DNA of 64,000 nt, taken from assembly GCA_016219015.1 (NCBI GenBank), contig JACRCL010000029.1, forward strand, positions 1 to 64,000, read 5' to 3'. Positions 1 through 8,472 of the stretch are shown one piece after another; the first letter of the stretch is position 1; every line of letters starts with the position of its first letter. The notes beneath the pieces were generated by a model. It searched no databases. It was given only the letters and a program-made list of their open reading frames with translations, and was not told where the DNA came from. This DNA is from Deltaproteobacteria bacterium (GTDB lineage: Bacteria; Desulfobacterota; GWC2-55-46). The translations under genes were made by a program, and so were the position numbers.

Positions 1-142
1 ATGCCTCTAAAAATTAGGAATTTTTTCTGAGATCAAGGAAGGGCGGAAATAAAAAGCGCAGCATATATGGGAATATGTGAGCATTTTTATTTTTGCCCTG
101 ACACAGAGATCAGGAAAAAGAACAATTTTTAGAGGTAGCCTT
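1..142 (+). repeat. MITE-like palindromic element, copy 1 (left end cut by window)
   Basis: First of four copies of a roughly 150 bp element (others near 3.1, 15.0 and 31.4 kb). Terminal inverted repeats read CCTCTAAAAATTAGG on the left and CAATTTTTAGAGG on the right; an inner arm GGGCGGAAATAAAAA faces TTTTTATTTTTGCCC, imperfect in this copy. The extreme left end is missing because the window starts inside it. It sits directly upstream of the oxidoreductase gene that starts at 179. It contains no protein-coding gene I can support. Confidence 0.85.
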
Positions 143-178
143 GAAAAATAACGGCCTTCGGGCCTGATGAGGTATACG

Positions 179-1111
179 ATGGCTACACTCAAAGAACTCT
201 CGAAAAGGGACGAGCTCCTCTCCGGCGGCCACCGGCTCTGCGCCGGCTGCGGCATACCGCCGATAGTGAGGCTCGTCTTACGGTCCGCGAACGGCCCGGT
301 CGTTGCCACGGCCGCCACCGGCTGCCTCGAGGTCGGCACTACGATATACCCCTACACCGCGTGGAGGATACCGTGGATACACTCCGCCTTCGAGAACGCC
401 GCCGCCACGATAAGCGGGGTGGAGTCGGCATACAGGGCGTTCAAGAAAAAGGGCAGGATCCCGGAAGGCAGGGAGATAAAGTTCGTGGCCTTCGGGGGCG
501 ACGGCGGCACGTACGACATAGGCATACAGGCCCTTTCCGGGGCCCTTGAGAGGGGCCATAATTTCCTCTACGTATGCTACGACAACGGCGCGTACATGAA
601 TACCGGCATCCAGCGCTCGAGCGCCACGCCCTACGGGGCGAACACCACGACCTCGCCGGCCGGAGAGGTTATACCCGGCAAGCAGGAGTGGCGGAAGGAC
701 TTGACCCGGATCGTGATAGCGCATAACGTCCCTTACGCGGCCCAGGCCTCCCCGAGCAACTGGGCGGACCTGTCGAAGAAGGCCGAAAAGGCCATGGGCG
801 CCAAGGGCCCGACATTCCTTAACGTAATGTCGGCCTGCCCGCTCGGCTGGTACACGAAGTCCGAGGAATCGATAAAGCTCGCGAAGCTTTCGGTAGATAC
901 CTGCTACTGGCCTCTTTACGAGGTGGAGGACGGGGTCCTGAAGGTCACGTACAAGCCCAAGGAGAAAAAGCCGCTCGAGGAGTGGTTGAAGCCTCAGGGC
1001 AGGTTCAAGCACCTCTTCAAGCCGGAGAACAGGCACATCCTCGATAAGTTCCAGGCGAGAGTAGACCTTGAATGGCAGAGGCTGCTTGACCTCGACGGCA
1101 AAAGGGTCTGA
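179..1111 (+). CDS. porB: 2-oxoacid:ferredoxin oxidoreductase (pyruvate synthase type), beta subunit
   Basis: Beta subunit of a thiamine-diphosphate-dependent, ferredoxin-linked 2-oxoacid oxidoreductase, which interconverts pyruvate (or a related 2-oxoacid) and acetyl-CoA. The N-terminus carries the Cys-rich LCAGCG motif. Around residues 105-150 lies the ThDP/Mg site GGDGGTYDIG followed by NGAYMNTG, typical of PorB; about 310 residues is the usual length. An upstream in-frame ATG exists at 167, but ATG 179 has GAGG six bases ahead and gives the usual MATLKEL-type N-terminus, so I prefer 179. The alpha and gamma subunits are not in the window and may lie upstream; copy 1 of the MITE-like repeat separates this gene from whatever precedes it. 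Substrate (pyruvate versus another 2-oxoacid) cannot be fixed from sequence alone. Confidence 0.93.
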   Translation: MATLKELSKRDELLSGGHRLCAGCGIPPIVRLVLRSANGPVVATAATGCLEVGTTIYPYTAWRIPWIHSAFENAAATISGVESAYRAFKKKGRIPEGREIKFVAFGGDGGTYDIGIQALSGALERGHNFLYVCYDNGAYMNTGIQRSSATPYGANTTTSPAGEVIPGKQEWRKDLTRIVIAHNVPYAAQASPSNWADLSKKAEKAMGAKGPTFLNVMSACPLGWYTKSEESIKLAKLSVDTCYWPLYEVEDGVLKVTYKPKEKKPLEEWLKPQGRFKHLFKPENRHILDKFQARVDLEWQRLLDLDGKRV

Positions 1112-1165
1112 TCTGAAGGGCAGGGCCGGGTACCCCGGCCCTGATTTCCCAAGGGAAGGTATCGG

Positions 1166-1648
1166 ATGGCTCAGAGCTCTTTTATAATGTACGAAGAGGA
1201 GAACCGGGAGATAAAGGCCGTCGTTGAGAGGCTTTTGCGGGACGCCAACGCCAAGTGCGTCTACCTCGTGGACAAGGACGGCCAGCTCATCTCCGCCAGC
1301 GGGGAGACCAAGAACATAGACGCCACCTCGCTCGCGTCCCTCACGGCGGGCAACATCGCCGCCACCGGGGGGCTCGCCAAGCTCATAGGCGAGAAGGAGT
1401 TCTCCATACTCTTCCACGAGGGCGAGAGGGACAACCTCCACATCTCCGTCGTGGGCCAGAGGGTTATCCTGGTGGTTATCTTCGATAAGAGGTCTTCGCT
1501 GGGGCTCGTAAGGCTCAGGGTAAAGAGGGCGAGCGAGGAGCTAAGTAAAAGCATACAGAAGCTTTTGGACAGGATGGCAGCCGGGGCCGAGAATGAAAAC
1601 CTTTTAAAAGAGATAACGGACGACGATATCGAAAGGCTCTTCCATTAA
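1166..1648 (+). CDS. Roadblock/LC7-domain protein, MglB-like
   Basis: A 160-residue cytoplasmic protein with one roadblock/LC7 fold: an N-terminal helix, a strand segment CVYLVDKDGQLIS (residues about 31-43), a long central helix, then SILFHEGERDNLHISVVG and a final strand/helix. MglB proteins of this family are GTPase-activating partners of the small GTPase MglA, which is encoded 240 bases downstream on the same strand. The tail after residue 140 is acidic and probably flexible. The start is supported by AAGGGAAGG a few bases upstream. By analogy with Myxococcus and its relatives the pair may set cell polarity or motility, but no motility genes are in the window, so the cellular output is unknown. 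A 242-base gap holding a dispersed repeat separates it from mglA. Confidence 0.85.
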   Translation: MAQSSFIMYEEENREIKAVVERLLRDANAKCVYLVDKDGQLISASGETKNIDATSLASLTAGNIAATGGLAKLIGEKEFSILFHEGERDNLHISVVGQRVILVVIFDKRSSLGLVRLRVKRASEELSKSIQKLLDRMAAGAENENLLKEITDDDIERLFH

Positions 1649-1705
1649 CCAGCGTTTACCGGACTCCCCGGCCCATTTCAGCGCCATAGCCTTTAATAAA
1701 CGTTT

Positions 1706-1821
1706 TTGAACGCACATAGCGAGCGCATTCCCCGCTGCAAGCAGCGGTGACAAGCCGAGCGAATCGAAATCTTCCTTATGTGTCGAAGACTCCCCGAAGA
1801 AAAGCTGCGGGGAGATCAACT
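1706..1821. repeat. Dispersed palindromic repeat family B, copy 1
   Basis: A 116-base element that recurs at 10081-10196 and in shortened form at 56024-56116. Its ends are TTGAA and a complementary TCAA, and it contains CACATAGCGAGCGCATT, a CCCCGCTGC/GCAGCGG hairpin and CTTATGTGTCGAAGA. CACATA and TATGTG are inverted with respect to each other. It occupies the gap between the roadblock gene and mglA. No transposase accompanies it. Confidence 0.8.
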
Positions 1822-1890
1822 CTACTGTTGCCCTGAGTAACAACGGGTATATCGGGACAAGCCAGTCTGCGGCCGGGCCGTCTATAAGAG

Positions 1891-2478
1891 ATGTCATTCA
1901 TAAACTACTCCTCAAGGGAAATCAACTGTAAGATAGTCTATTACGGCCCCGGTCTTTGCGGAAAGACCACGAACCTCCAGGTCATCTACAGGAAGACCCG
2001 GCCGGAGGCGAAGGGCAAGATGATAACGCTTGCCACGGAGACCGAAAGGACGCTCTTCTTCGACTTCCTCCCGCTCGCGCTCGGGGACATAAAGGGCTTC
2101 AAGACCCGCTTCCACCTCTATACGGTGCCGGGGCAGATATTCTACGACGCGTCGAGAAAGCTCATCCTGAAGGGAGTGGACGGCATAGTCTTCGTCGCTG
2201 ACTCCCAGGTCGAGAGGATGGACGCCAACCTGGAAAGCTTCGAGAACATGAAGATCAACCTCGATGAGCAGGGCTACAGCCTGAGCCAGATACCCTACGT
2301 GATACAGTACAATAAAAGGGACCTCCCGAACATAGTGCCCGTTGCCGAGCTTAAAAAGGTCATAAACGGGGACGGCGCGCCCGACTTCGAGGCCGTGGCA
2401 GCCAACGGGTTCGGCGTCTTCGAGACCTTGAAGGCGATAGTGAAGCTGGTGCTGATAGAGCTTAAGAAAGGCTCTTAG
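1891..2478 (+). CDS. mglA: Ras-like GTPase MglA
   Basis: A 195-residue small GTPase of the bacterial MglA family. The P-loop is GPGLCGKTT at residues 19-27, the switch region contains TVPGQIFYD (PGQ in place of DxxG, as usual in MglA), and the base-specificity motif is NKRD. The N-terminus [19 protein letters not shown] is the classic form seen in deltaproteobacteria. In better-studied relatives MglA-GTP marks the leading cell pole and controls motility machinery, with the roadblock protein MglB accelerating GTP hydrolysis; an MglB-like gene lies just upstream. Only a weak purine-rich run precedes the ATG. It is followed 52 bases later by yqeY. Confidence 0.93.
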   Translation: MSFINYSSREINCKIVYYGPGLCGKTTNLQVIYRKTRPEAKGKMITLATETERTLFFDFLPLALGDIKGFKTRFHLYTVPGQIFYDASRKLILKGVDGIVFVADSQVERMDANLESFENMKINLDEQGYSLSQIPYVIQYNKRDLPNIVPVAELKKVINGDGAPDFEAVAANGFGVFETLKAIVKLVLIELKKGS

Positions 2479-2530
2479 CGTTTTCATACGGGCCGCCGTT
2501 CCTTCAAATATCCTCATAAGGAGAACTCAT

Positions 2531-2977
2531 GTGAGCTTACGGGACGATATCTCAAGGGACGTGACCGCTTCTTTGAAGGCGGGAGAAAAGGAGAAGCTCT
2601 CGGCGCTCCGGATGCTGCTGAGCGCCGTAAAGTACAAGGAGGTAGACCTGAGGAGGCCGCTTACGGACCCGGAGGTCCATCAGGTCGTCTCCACGCTTCT
2701 GCGCCAGAGGCAGGACTCCATCGACCAGTTCAGGAAAGGCAACAGGCTCGACCTCGCTGAAAAGGAGGAACGTGAGGCCGAGATACTCAAGGCCTACATG
2801 CCGGCCCAGCTCTCTGCCGAGGAGCTGCGGCAGATTATAAAGAAGGCGGCCTCTGAAGCGGGCGCGAAGGGCCCCGGCGACATGGGCAAGCTCATGAAGG
2901 CCGTCATGCCGCATGTCAAGGGCAAGGCCGACGGCAAGCTCGTAAACGACATAGTAAGGGAAGTCCTCGGCGGATAG
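2531..2977 (+). CDS. yqeY: GatB/YqeY domain protein
   Basis: A 148-residue protein matching the stand-alone YqeY family, which resembles the tRNA-binding tail of the amidotransferase subunit GatB. N-terminal helical half: DDISRDVTASLKAGEKEKL followed by LRMLLSAVKYKEVDLRR; C-terminal half: KAYMPAQLSAEEL and the glycine-containing GDMGKLMKAVMPHVKGKADG. The precise function is not established; it is often encoded beside rpsU, dnaG and rpoD, and here mutS2-dnaG-rpoD follow after one unrelated gene. Translation begins at GTG 2531 with AAGGAG upstream; an overlapping ATG at 2529 is out of frame. Confidence 0.9.
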   Translation: MSLRDDISRDVTASLKAGEKEKLSALRMLLSAVKYKEVDLRRPLTDPEVHQVVSTLLRQRQDSIDQFRKGNRLDLAEKEEREAEILKAYMPAQLSAEELRQIIKKAASEAGAKGPGDMGKLMKAVMPHVKGKADGKLVNDIVREVLGG

Positions 2978-2987
2978 CCTTTCGTTC

Positions 2988-3025
2988 CCCCCCCCGGCCT
3001 CAAAGGGCGCGGGGGTTTATTTTTT
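2988..3025 (+). terminator. Probable intrinsic terminator after yqeY
   Basis: C-rich arm (CCCCCGGCC) and G-rich arm (GGGCGCGGGGG) separated by a short loop, followed by a T-rich run. The stem is imperfect, so the call is moderate. Confidence 0.55.
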
Positions 3026-3065
3026 CCGGGGTCGAGCATTCTCTCGATTTTTTGGATATACTTTA

Positions 3066-3190
3066 GGCTATCACTAAAAATTAGGTATTTTTTCTGAGGT
3101 CAAGGAAGGGCGGAAATAAAAAGCGGAGCATATGTCCATTTTTATTTTCGCGCCTACGCAGAGATCAGGAAAAAGAACAATTTTTAAAAA
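3066..3190 (+). repeat. MITE-like palindromic element, copy 2 (internally shortened)
   Basis: Same element as at 1-142, in the same orientation, but lacking about 17 bases of the central segment so that GCATATG runs directly into TCCATTTTTATTTTCG. It ends ten bases before the ATG of the NIF3-family gene. The purine-rich run AAAAAGG that can serve as that gene's ribosome-binding site lies at the junction of the element's right end and the leader. Confidence 0.85.
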
Positions 3191-3199
3191 GGATAAAAG

Positions 3200-4162
3200 A
3201 TGAAGATAAAAGATATTTACGAGAAGGCCATCAAGCGGGGGATCGAGCTCGACCCGAGGGGCGCAGACGAGGTAAGGCGCGAGCTCGACAGGGAGAAAAA
3301 GGAATACGACTCCCTCAAGGAGAAGGACAGGAAGTATTTCGACACGGAGCGGCTCACAAACCCGTACTCGGACAGCCGCATACTCTGCGGCGACCCGGAG
3401 AAAGACGTCAAAAGGGTCCTCGTGGGCATAGACATGGAGATCGGCGAGGTACTCCTCGCGGACAGGCTCCGGGAGAGGGGCACGCCCATAGACCTCATCC
3501 TCTCCCACCACCCCGAGGGCACGGCAATGGCCAACCTCTATGACGTCATGGACATGCAGTCGGGGATACTCCTTAAGTACGGCGTGCCCATAAACGTGGC
3601 CGAGGACATTATGGAGGAGCGGATAAGGGAGGTCGAGCGCAGGCTGATGCCCGCCAACCACACCAGGGCCATAGACGCGGCAAGGCTCCTTGACGTCCCC
3701 ATGATGTGCCTCCATACGCCGACCGATAACGCGGTGACGGACTTCCTCCAGAGGGCGTTCGACGCGAGGAAGCCCGTCTATGTCTCGGACATAATAGACA
3801 TGCTGAAGGAGATACCCGAGTACCAGAAGGCGGCGGGCGAGACCTTCGCGCCGAAGGCCGTCTGCGGCTCCGAGAAGAGGAGGGCCGGGAAGGTCTTCGT
3901 CGATATGACGGGGGGCACCGGCGGGTCGAAGAAGGTCTATGAGAAGCTGGCCGTGGCCGGCGTCGGCACGGTCGTGGGCATGCACATAAGCGAGGACCAC
4001 AGGAAAGAGGCCGAGAAGAACCATGTGAACGTCGTCATAGCCGGCCACATATCGAGCGACACCCTCGGGGTCAACCTCGTCCTCGACCACGTGCTCGAAG
4101 GCGTGGAGGTCGTGGAGACCTCAGGGTTCAAGAGGATAGCGAGGACAGAGAGGGGACGGTAA
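3200..4162 (+). CDS. NIF3-like (DUF34/YbgI-type) dinuclear metal protein
   Basis: A 320-residue cytoplasmic protein of the NIF3 family, whose members bind two metal ions in a cavity; some have been proposed as GTP cyclohydrolase-like enzymes or metal chaperones, but no function is settled. The diagnostic metal-binding motif is LILSHHPEGTAMANL (residues about 98-112), matched near the C-terminus by VVIAGHISSDTLGVNLVLDH. The first 70 residues form a charged helical extension not found in short YbgI proteins. The start is clear: AAAAAGGATAAAAG precedes ATG. A strong terminator hairpin follows, so it is probably a single-gene unit, with the MITE-like element immediately before it. Confidence 0.82.
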   Translation: MKIKDIYEKAIKRGIELDPRGADEVRRELDREKKEYDSLKEKDRKYFDTERLTNPYSDSRILCGDPEKDVKRVLVGIDMEIGEVLLADRLRERGTPIDLILSHHPEGTAMANLYDVMDMQSGILLKYGVPINVAEDIMEERIREVERRLMPANHTRAIDAARLLDVPMMCLHTPTDNAVTDFLQRAFDARKPVYVSDIIDMLKEIPEYQKAAGETFAPKAVCGSEKRRAGKVFVDMTGGTGGSKKVYEKLAVAGVGTVVGMHISEDHRKEAEKNHVNVVIAGHISSDTLGVNLVLDHVLEGVEVVETSGFKRIARTERGR

Positions 4163-4175
4163 GTTTATTTAATTG

Positions 4176-4214
4176 AAGCGGGTCCATGTCACTGACATGG
4201 ACCCGCTTTTGTTT
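4176..4214 (+). terminator. Intrinsic terminator after NIF3-like gene
   Basis: A near-perfect 16-base inverted repeat (AAGCGGGTCCATGTCA and its complement, with a single central base) followed by TTTTGTTT. It clearly separates this gene from mutS2. Confidence 0.88.
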
Positions 4215-4226
4215 GTGAGATTATAA

Positions 4227-4251
4227 GGGTTCAGGTCAGCGGCCTGAACCC
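4227..4251 (+). other. Second hairpin in the nif3-mutS2 gap
   Basis: GGGTTCAGG and CCTGAACCC form a perfect 9 bp stem with a 7-base loop. It lies in the leader region of mutS2 or acts as a back-up terminator; only A-rich sequence follows rather than a T-run. Confidence 0.55.
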
Positions 4252-4305
4252 GCATAATAAAAATTTCCCTTTAATATCCTCCCTCCCGCCTGCTATCATA
4301 TAACC

Positions 4306-6636
4306 ATGGATAATACTACTTTAGAGACCCTCGAATACGGCGCGGTATTGAACGAGCTTGCCGCCTTTACGGTCACAGCCCCCGGAAAAGATGTGGCCGC
4401 GGCGCTGCGGCCCCTGGCCTCCGTCCGCTCCATAGAGGAATCCTTCAAGGAGTATTCGGAGGTAAACGAGCTGATAAAATCAGGCAGGCTCCCGCTCGGC
4501 GGCGTAAGCGACCTGAAGGAGCTTCTCTCAAGGCTCGGCCCCGGGGGCGCGTACCTGCTGCCCGAAGAGCTTATGCTCGTAAGGAGCAATTTAGCCGCCT
4601 CGATCCAGATGAGGGCGCTTCTTGGCCCGTCTTTCTCCCGCTCATACCCGCTGCTGAATGAGAAGATAGGGGCTATCTCCGACCAGAGGGGGCTGCACTC
4701 CGAGCTTGCGCGGATAATAGACGACAGGGGCGAGATAAGGGACAACGCCTCGAGCGGGCTCTACCGCGTAAGGAAGGAGATAAAGGGCAGCAAGGAGCGG
4801 GCGCGTTCGATAATCGAGGCCATCTCGACCGATAAAAAGGTAAAGGAGATGCTCCAGGAGGATATCATCACCATAAGGGACGACCGCTACGTGCTCTCTA
4901 TAAAGGCCGGGATGCACGCGGACTTCAGCGGCGTCATACACGGCCGCTCCGGGAGCGGGGCGACCTTCTTCATCGAGCCGCTTGAGCTGGTCGAGCTGAA
5001 TAACAGGGTCGCGGTATTAAAGAAGGAAGAGAGGGCCGAGGAGATAGAGGTGTTGAAGGAGGCCTCAAGGGGCGTTTTAGGACAGAAAGACCTCATCATA
5101 ACCGACCAGACCACGATAGGCTCGCTCGACTGCGTCCAGGCGAAGGCGCTCCTTGCGAGGGAGCTTAAGGCGATAGTCCCGGCGATAAAGGGCGAAGGCG
5201 ACGTGAGGCTGAAGAACGCCAGGCACCCGCTCCTGATATTGAAGGAGCTTAAGGGCAACGGCAGGGCGGTGCCGATAGACATGATCATCCCCGAAGGCTG
5301 CCGGGTGCTCGTTATCTCCGGGGCGAATACCGGCGGCAAGACAGTGGCTCTGAAGACCCTCGGCCTCCTCACCCTCATGGCCCTCTCCGGAATCCCGGTG
5401 CCCGTAGACGAGAATAGCGAGGTAGTCGCTTTCGGCTCGATATTCTCCGACATAGGGGACAGGCAGGACATAGTGGCATCGCTTAGCACCTTCTCGGCCC
5501 ACATAAAGAGGATACGCGAGTTCCTTGACCTGGCAAGGCAGGGCTCCCTTGTGCTCATAGACGAGATCGGCGCGGGCACCGACCCTTCGGAGGGAGGGGC
5601 GCTTGCGCTGGCGGCGCTCGAGACTTTCAGGCAGAAGGGCGCGGTAGCGGTCATAACGACGCACCTTAACTTATTAAAGGCCCACGCCCAGACAGACCCA
5701 GCCTACCTGAACGTATCCGTGGAGTTCGACGAATCCACCCTGAAGCCGCTCTACGCGCTCCATTACGGGCTGCCCGGCGCGAGCCTCGGGCTGTCCATAG
5801 CCCTGAGCCTCGGCATGCCGCCGGAGCTTATCGAAAGCGCGAGGAGGAAGATAAGCGAGAAGGAGGGGGCGTTCATCGAGTCGATCAGGCTCCTCGAAGA
5901 TGAAAAGGACGAGGTGAGAAGGCTCAAGGAAAGATTATCCGCCCTTGAAAAGGGTAGGGCGGAGGCCGTAGCCAAACTCAGGGAAAAACGAGAGGTAATC
6001 GTAGAGAGGGCGAAGGCGAAGATAGAGTCGATAGTAGCAAAGGCCAAAGAGGATATAAGAAAAAAGGTCGAGAGGCTCCGGGAAGAGGGCTTGAAGGTGC
6101 CTTCGGCCCTTCCCGGCAGGCTTGCCGGAGAGGTGGACGAGGCCGGGGCAAGGGTGATGGAAAGGCTCCTGCCCGAAGCCGAAAGGTACGTCCCTTCGGT
6201 CAACGACAAGGTCGCCATAGCCGGGTCGAACTCAAAGGGCGTGGTGCTGAGCGTTGATAACGAAGGCAAAAAGGCCGAGCTCATGGTCGGCAGCCTCAAG
6301 GTCTGGGTAGCGTGGGATAAATTGAGGAAAAGGGGAGGCAACGACGCTAAGAAGCCGTCATCGCCCCCCGCGCAAATAAAGGCCGACATCGAGGCCGCGG
6401 CTTCGATAAATATAATAGGCATGCGGGCCGAGGAGGCCATACCGCTCGTCACAAGGTTCCTCGACAACGCCCACGCAAGCGGGCTTTCAAGCGTGGAGAT
6501 AATCCACGGCATAGGCACCGGAAGGCTGGCGAAGGTAGTCGAGGAATACTTAAGCAAAAGCGGGATAGTGAAAGGCTTCCACCACGGGGACCCGATGAGG
6601 GGCGGAGGAGGCGTCACCATAGCCGAGCTTAAATGA
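4306..6636 (+). CDS. mutS2: MutS2 family ATPase/endonuclease
   Basis: A 776-residue MutS paralogue. The N-terminal half has MutS lever/clamp-like domains without a mismatch-recognition domain. The ATPase core has Walker A ISGANTGGKTVALKTLG (residues about 339-355), Walker B LVLIDEIGAGTDPSEGG and the H-loop ITTHLN. A long charged coiled coil (about 515-610) follows, and the C-terminus is a Smr nuclease-type domain with INIIGMRAEEA and HGIGTGRL. MutS2 acts on branched DNA and suppresses homologous recombination in some bacteria, and resolves collided ribosomes in others; which applies here is unknown. It is followed 91 bases later by dnaG in the same direction. Confidence 0.95.
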   Translation: MDNTTLETLEYGAVLNELAAFTVTAPGKDVAAALRPLASVRSIEESFKEYSEVNELIKSGRLPLGGVSDLKELLSRLGPGGAYLLPEELMLVRSNLAASIQMRALLGPSFSRSYPLLNEKIGAISDQRGLHSELARIIDDRGEIRDNASSGLYRVRKEIKGSKERARSIIEAISTDKKVKEMLQEDIITIRDDRYVLSIKAGMHADFSGVIHGRSGSGATFFIEPLELVELNNRVAVLKKEERAEEIEVLKEASRGVLGQKDLIITDQTTIGSLDCVQAKALLARELKAIVPAIKGEGDVRLKNARHPLLILKELKGNGRAVPIDMIIPEGCRVLVISGANTGGKTVALKTLGLLTLMALSGIPVPVDENSEVVAFGSIFSDIGDRQDIVASLSTFSAHIKRIREFLDLARQGSLVLIDEIGAGTDPSEGGALALAALETFRQKGAVAVITTHLNLLKAHAQTDPAYLNVSVEFDESTLKPLYALHYGLPGASLGLSIALSLGMPPELIESARRKISEKEGAFIESIRLLEDEKDEVRRLKERLSALEKGRAEAVAKLREKREVIVERAKAKIESIVAKAKEDIRKKVERLREEGLKVPSALPGRLAGEVDEAGARVMERLLPEAERYVPSVNDKVAIAGSNSKGVVLSVDNEGKKAELMVGSLKVWVAWDKLRKRGGNDAKKPSSPPAQIKADIEAAASINIIGMRAEEAIPLVTRFLDNAHASGLSSVEIIHGIGTGRLAKVVEEYLSKSGIVKGFHHGDPMRGGGGVTIAELK

Positions 6637-6727
6637 ATGGAATATTCCTTCGCGTAGTAATATAATGTAGCGGGATGAGGTTTTTTGCTCCCCTGATGTT
6701 GTTGTCCCCCGACCAAGGCCAGTCACG

Positions 6728-8458
6728 ATGATACCCAAAGAGAAGATAGAGGAAGTAAGGGACCGCGTAAGCATCGTACAGGTCATCTCCGAGTATGTGC
6801 CCTTGACCAAGAGGGGGCAGAACCACACGGGCCTCTGCCCCTTCCATTCCGAAAAAACACCCTCCTTTACCGTAAGCGAAGAGAAAAAGATATATTATTG
6901 CTTCGGCTGCAACGCCACCGGCAACGCGATAACATTCGTGATGAAAAAAGAGGGCCTCGAGTTCCCCGAGGCTGTAAGGTCGCTCGCGAGAAGATGGGGG
7001 ATAGACATACCCGAGTCCGTAAAGGCCGGCCCTGACCCGAGGGAGGCGGTCTTCCACGCGCTGAAGGCCGCGGCCGAGTTCTTCTATAAGGAGCTGAGGG
7101 CGCAGAGCGGCGCGGCGGCTCGCGCTTACTTCAAGGGCAGGGGTTTTGACGAGGAGATCGCGAACAGGTTCAACGTCGGGTTCGCCCCGGGCAAATGGGA
7201 CGGGCTCACGGCCTACCTCAAGAAAAAGGGCGTCCCCACGGAAGCCGCCCTGGACGCCGGTCTGATAATAAAAGGCGAGAAGGGCATCTACGACAGGTTC
7301 AGGAACAGGATAATATTCCCGATAACGGACATCAAGGGCAGGGTCATAGGGTTCGGCGGCAGGGCGCTCGACAACTCGATGCCGAAGTACCTGAACTCCC
7401 CGGAGTCGGCGGTATTCAAAAAGGGCGAGACCTTCTACGGCTTTTTTCAGGCCAAGCAGCCTATAATGAAGGAAGGCTTTGCCGTTATCGTGGAGGGGTA
7501 CTTCGACCTCCTCGCGCTCCATAAACACGGCTTTACCAACATCATCGCCACCATGGGCACGGCCTTAACGCCTCAGCACCTGCGTGTATTGAAGCCTTTC
7601 TGCGGCTCCATCTACTCGCTCTTCGACTCGGACCAGGCCGGGAAGAACGCGGCCATAAGGGGACTGAGCCTCTTCCTCGCCGAGGAGATGGCCTGCAGGG
7701 CCGTCCTCCTGCCCCAGGGCAAGGACCCGGACGAGTTCCTCAGGCTGTCGGGCCCGGACGGGATGAAAAAGGCGATAGAGTCCGCGGAGCCGCTCATGGA
7801 GTTTTTTTTGAAAGAGCTTGAGAATAAGGTCAAGCTCTCGTCCCCCGAGGGCAAGAAGAAATACTTCGATACCGCGATGGAGTATCTTTTAAAGGTCAGG
7901 AACGTCGCCGAGAGGGGGCACTACGCGTCGATCGTGGCCGCGGCCCTCGGTATGTCCCCCGGCGCCATATACGAGGCGTTGAAGATGCCTTTAGGCGAAG
8001 GCGCGGGCCCGGTCAAGACCGGGGTCCTGGAGGCGAAAGGCTCCAACCTCATGGAATTGACCATCCTGAGGGTAATACTTAAGCACCCGGAGCTTTTCAG
8101 CGATAAGATAAAGACGGCCATAGAGGTCTTCATCGACCCTGTTTTCAGAAAGATTGGCCTTCTTCTGGCAGGCAATTGCGAAAAGGGGCTTAAAAACGAC
8201 CCTGCGGCCCTCCTGGGAGAGCTTAAAGACGAGGACGCGGGCGCAATCGCGGCCCTGCTTTTCAGGGAGGACGACGGTTTTGTGGAGGACCCCGGGAAAA
8301 TGCTCGAGGATAGTTTGAAAAGGGTCCTGAATAGAGGTAGAATTAAGGAAACGACACAGGAGATGATAAGGATGCTCGAAGAGACCGGCAGGGACGAGGT
8401 CGCCTCTTTGATAAAGAAGAGGTTCGAGGCAGGGCCGGCGGGCAAAGGCAAGGTTTAG
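6728..8458 (+). CDS. dnaG: DNA primase
   Basis: A 576-residue replication primase that synthesises RNA primers at the fork. The N-terminal zinc finger is C37-x2-H40 with C58-x2-C61 (CPFH ... YYCFGC). The catalytic TOPRIM region contains [16 protein letters not shown] and [11 protein letters not shown], and the RNA-polymerase-like basic region ([17 protein letters not shown]) lies between them. The C-terminal 150 residues are the variable helicase-interaction domain. It sits 14 bases upstream of rpoD and downstream of mutS2, the macromolecular-synthesis arrangement seen in many deltaproteobacteria. Confidence 0.97.
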   Translation: MIPKEKIEEVRDRVSIVQVISEYVPLTKRGQNHTGLCPFHSEKTPSFTVSEEKKIYYCFGCNATGNAITFVMKKEGLEFPEAVRSLARRWGIDIPESVKAGPDPREAVFHALKAAAEFFYKELRAQSGAAARAYFKGRGFDEEIANRFNVGFAPGKWDGLTAYLKKKGVPTEAALDAGLIIKGEKGIYDRFRNRIIFPITDIKGRVIGFGGRALDNSMPKYLNSPESAVFKKGETFYGFFQAKQPIMKEGFAVIVEGYFDLLALHKHGFTNIIATMGTALTPQHLRVLKPFCGSIYSLFDSDQAGKNAAIRGLSLFLAEEMACRAVLLPQGKDPDEFLRLSGPDGMKKAIESAEPLMEFFLKELENKVKLSSPEGKKKYFDTAMEYLLKVRNVAERGHYASIVAAALGMSPGAIYEALKMPLGEGAGPVKTGVLEAKGSNLMELTILRVILKHPELFSDKIKTAIEVFIDPVFRKIGLLLAGNCEKGLKNDPAALLGELKDEDAGAIAALLFREDDGFVEDPGKMLEDSLKRVLNRGRIKETTQEMIRMLEETGRDEVASLIKKRFEAGPAGKGKV

Positions 8459-8472
8459 CGCCGTCTAACAGT

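Noticed and set aside
7-339. Minus-strand frame over the MITE-like element
   Set aside because: It arises from the palindromic repeat; similar frames appear at the other copies, so it reflects repeat sequence and not a gene.
278-1441. Long minus-strand frame across porB and the roadblock gene
   Set aside because: GC-rich shadow frame opposite two well-supported genes, composed of Arg/Gly/Leu/Val-rich low-information sequence.
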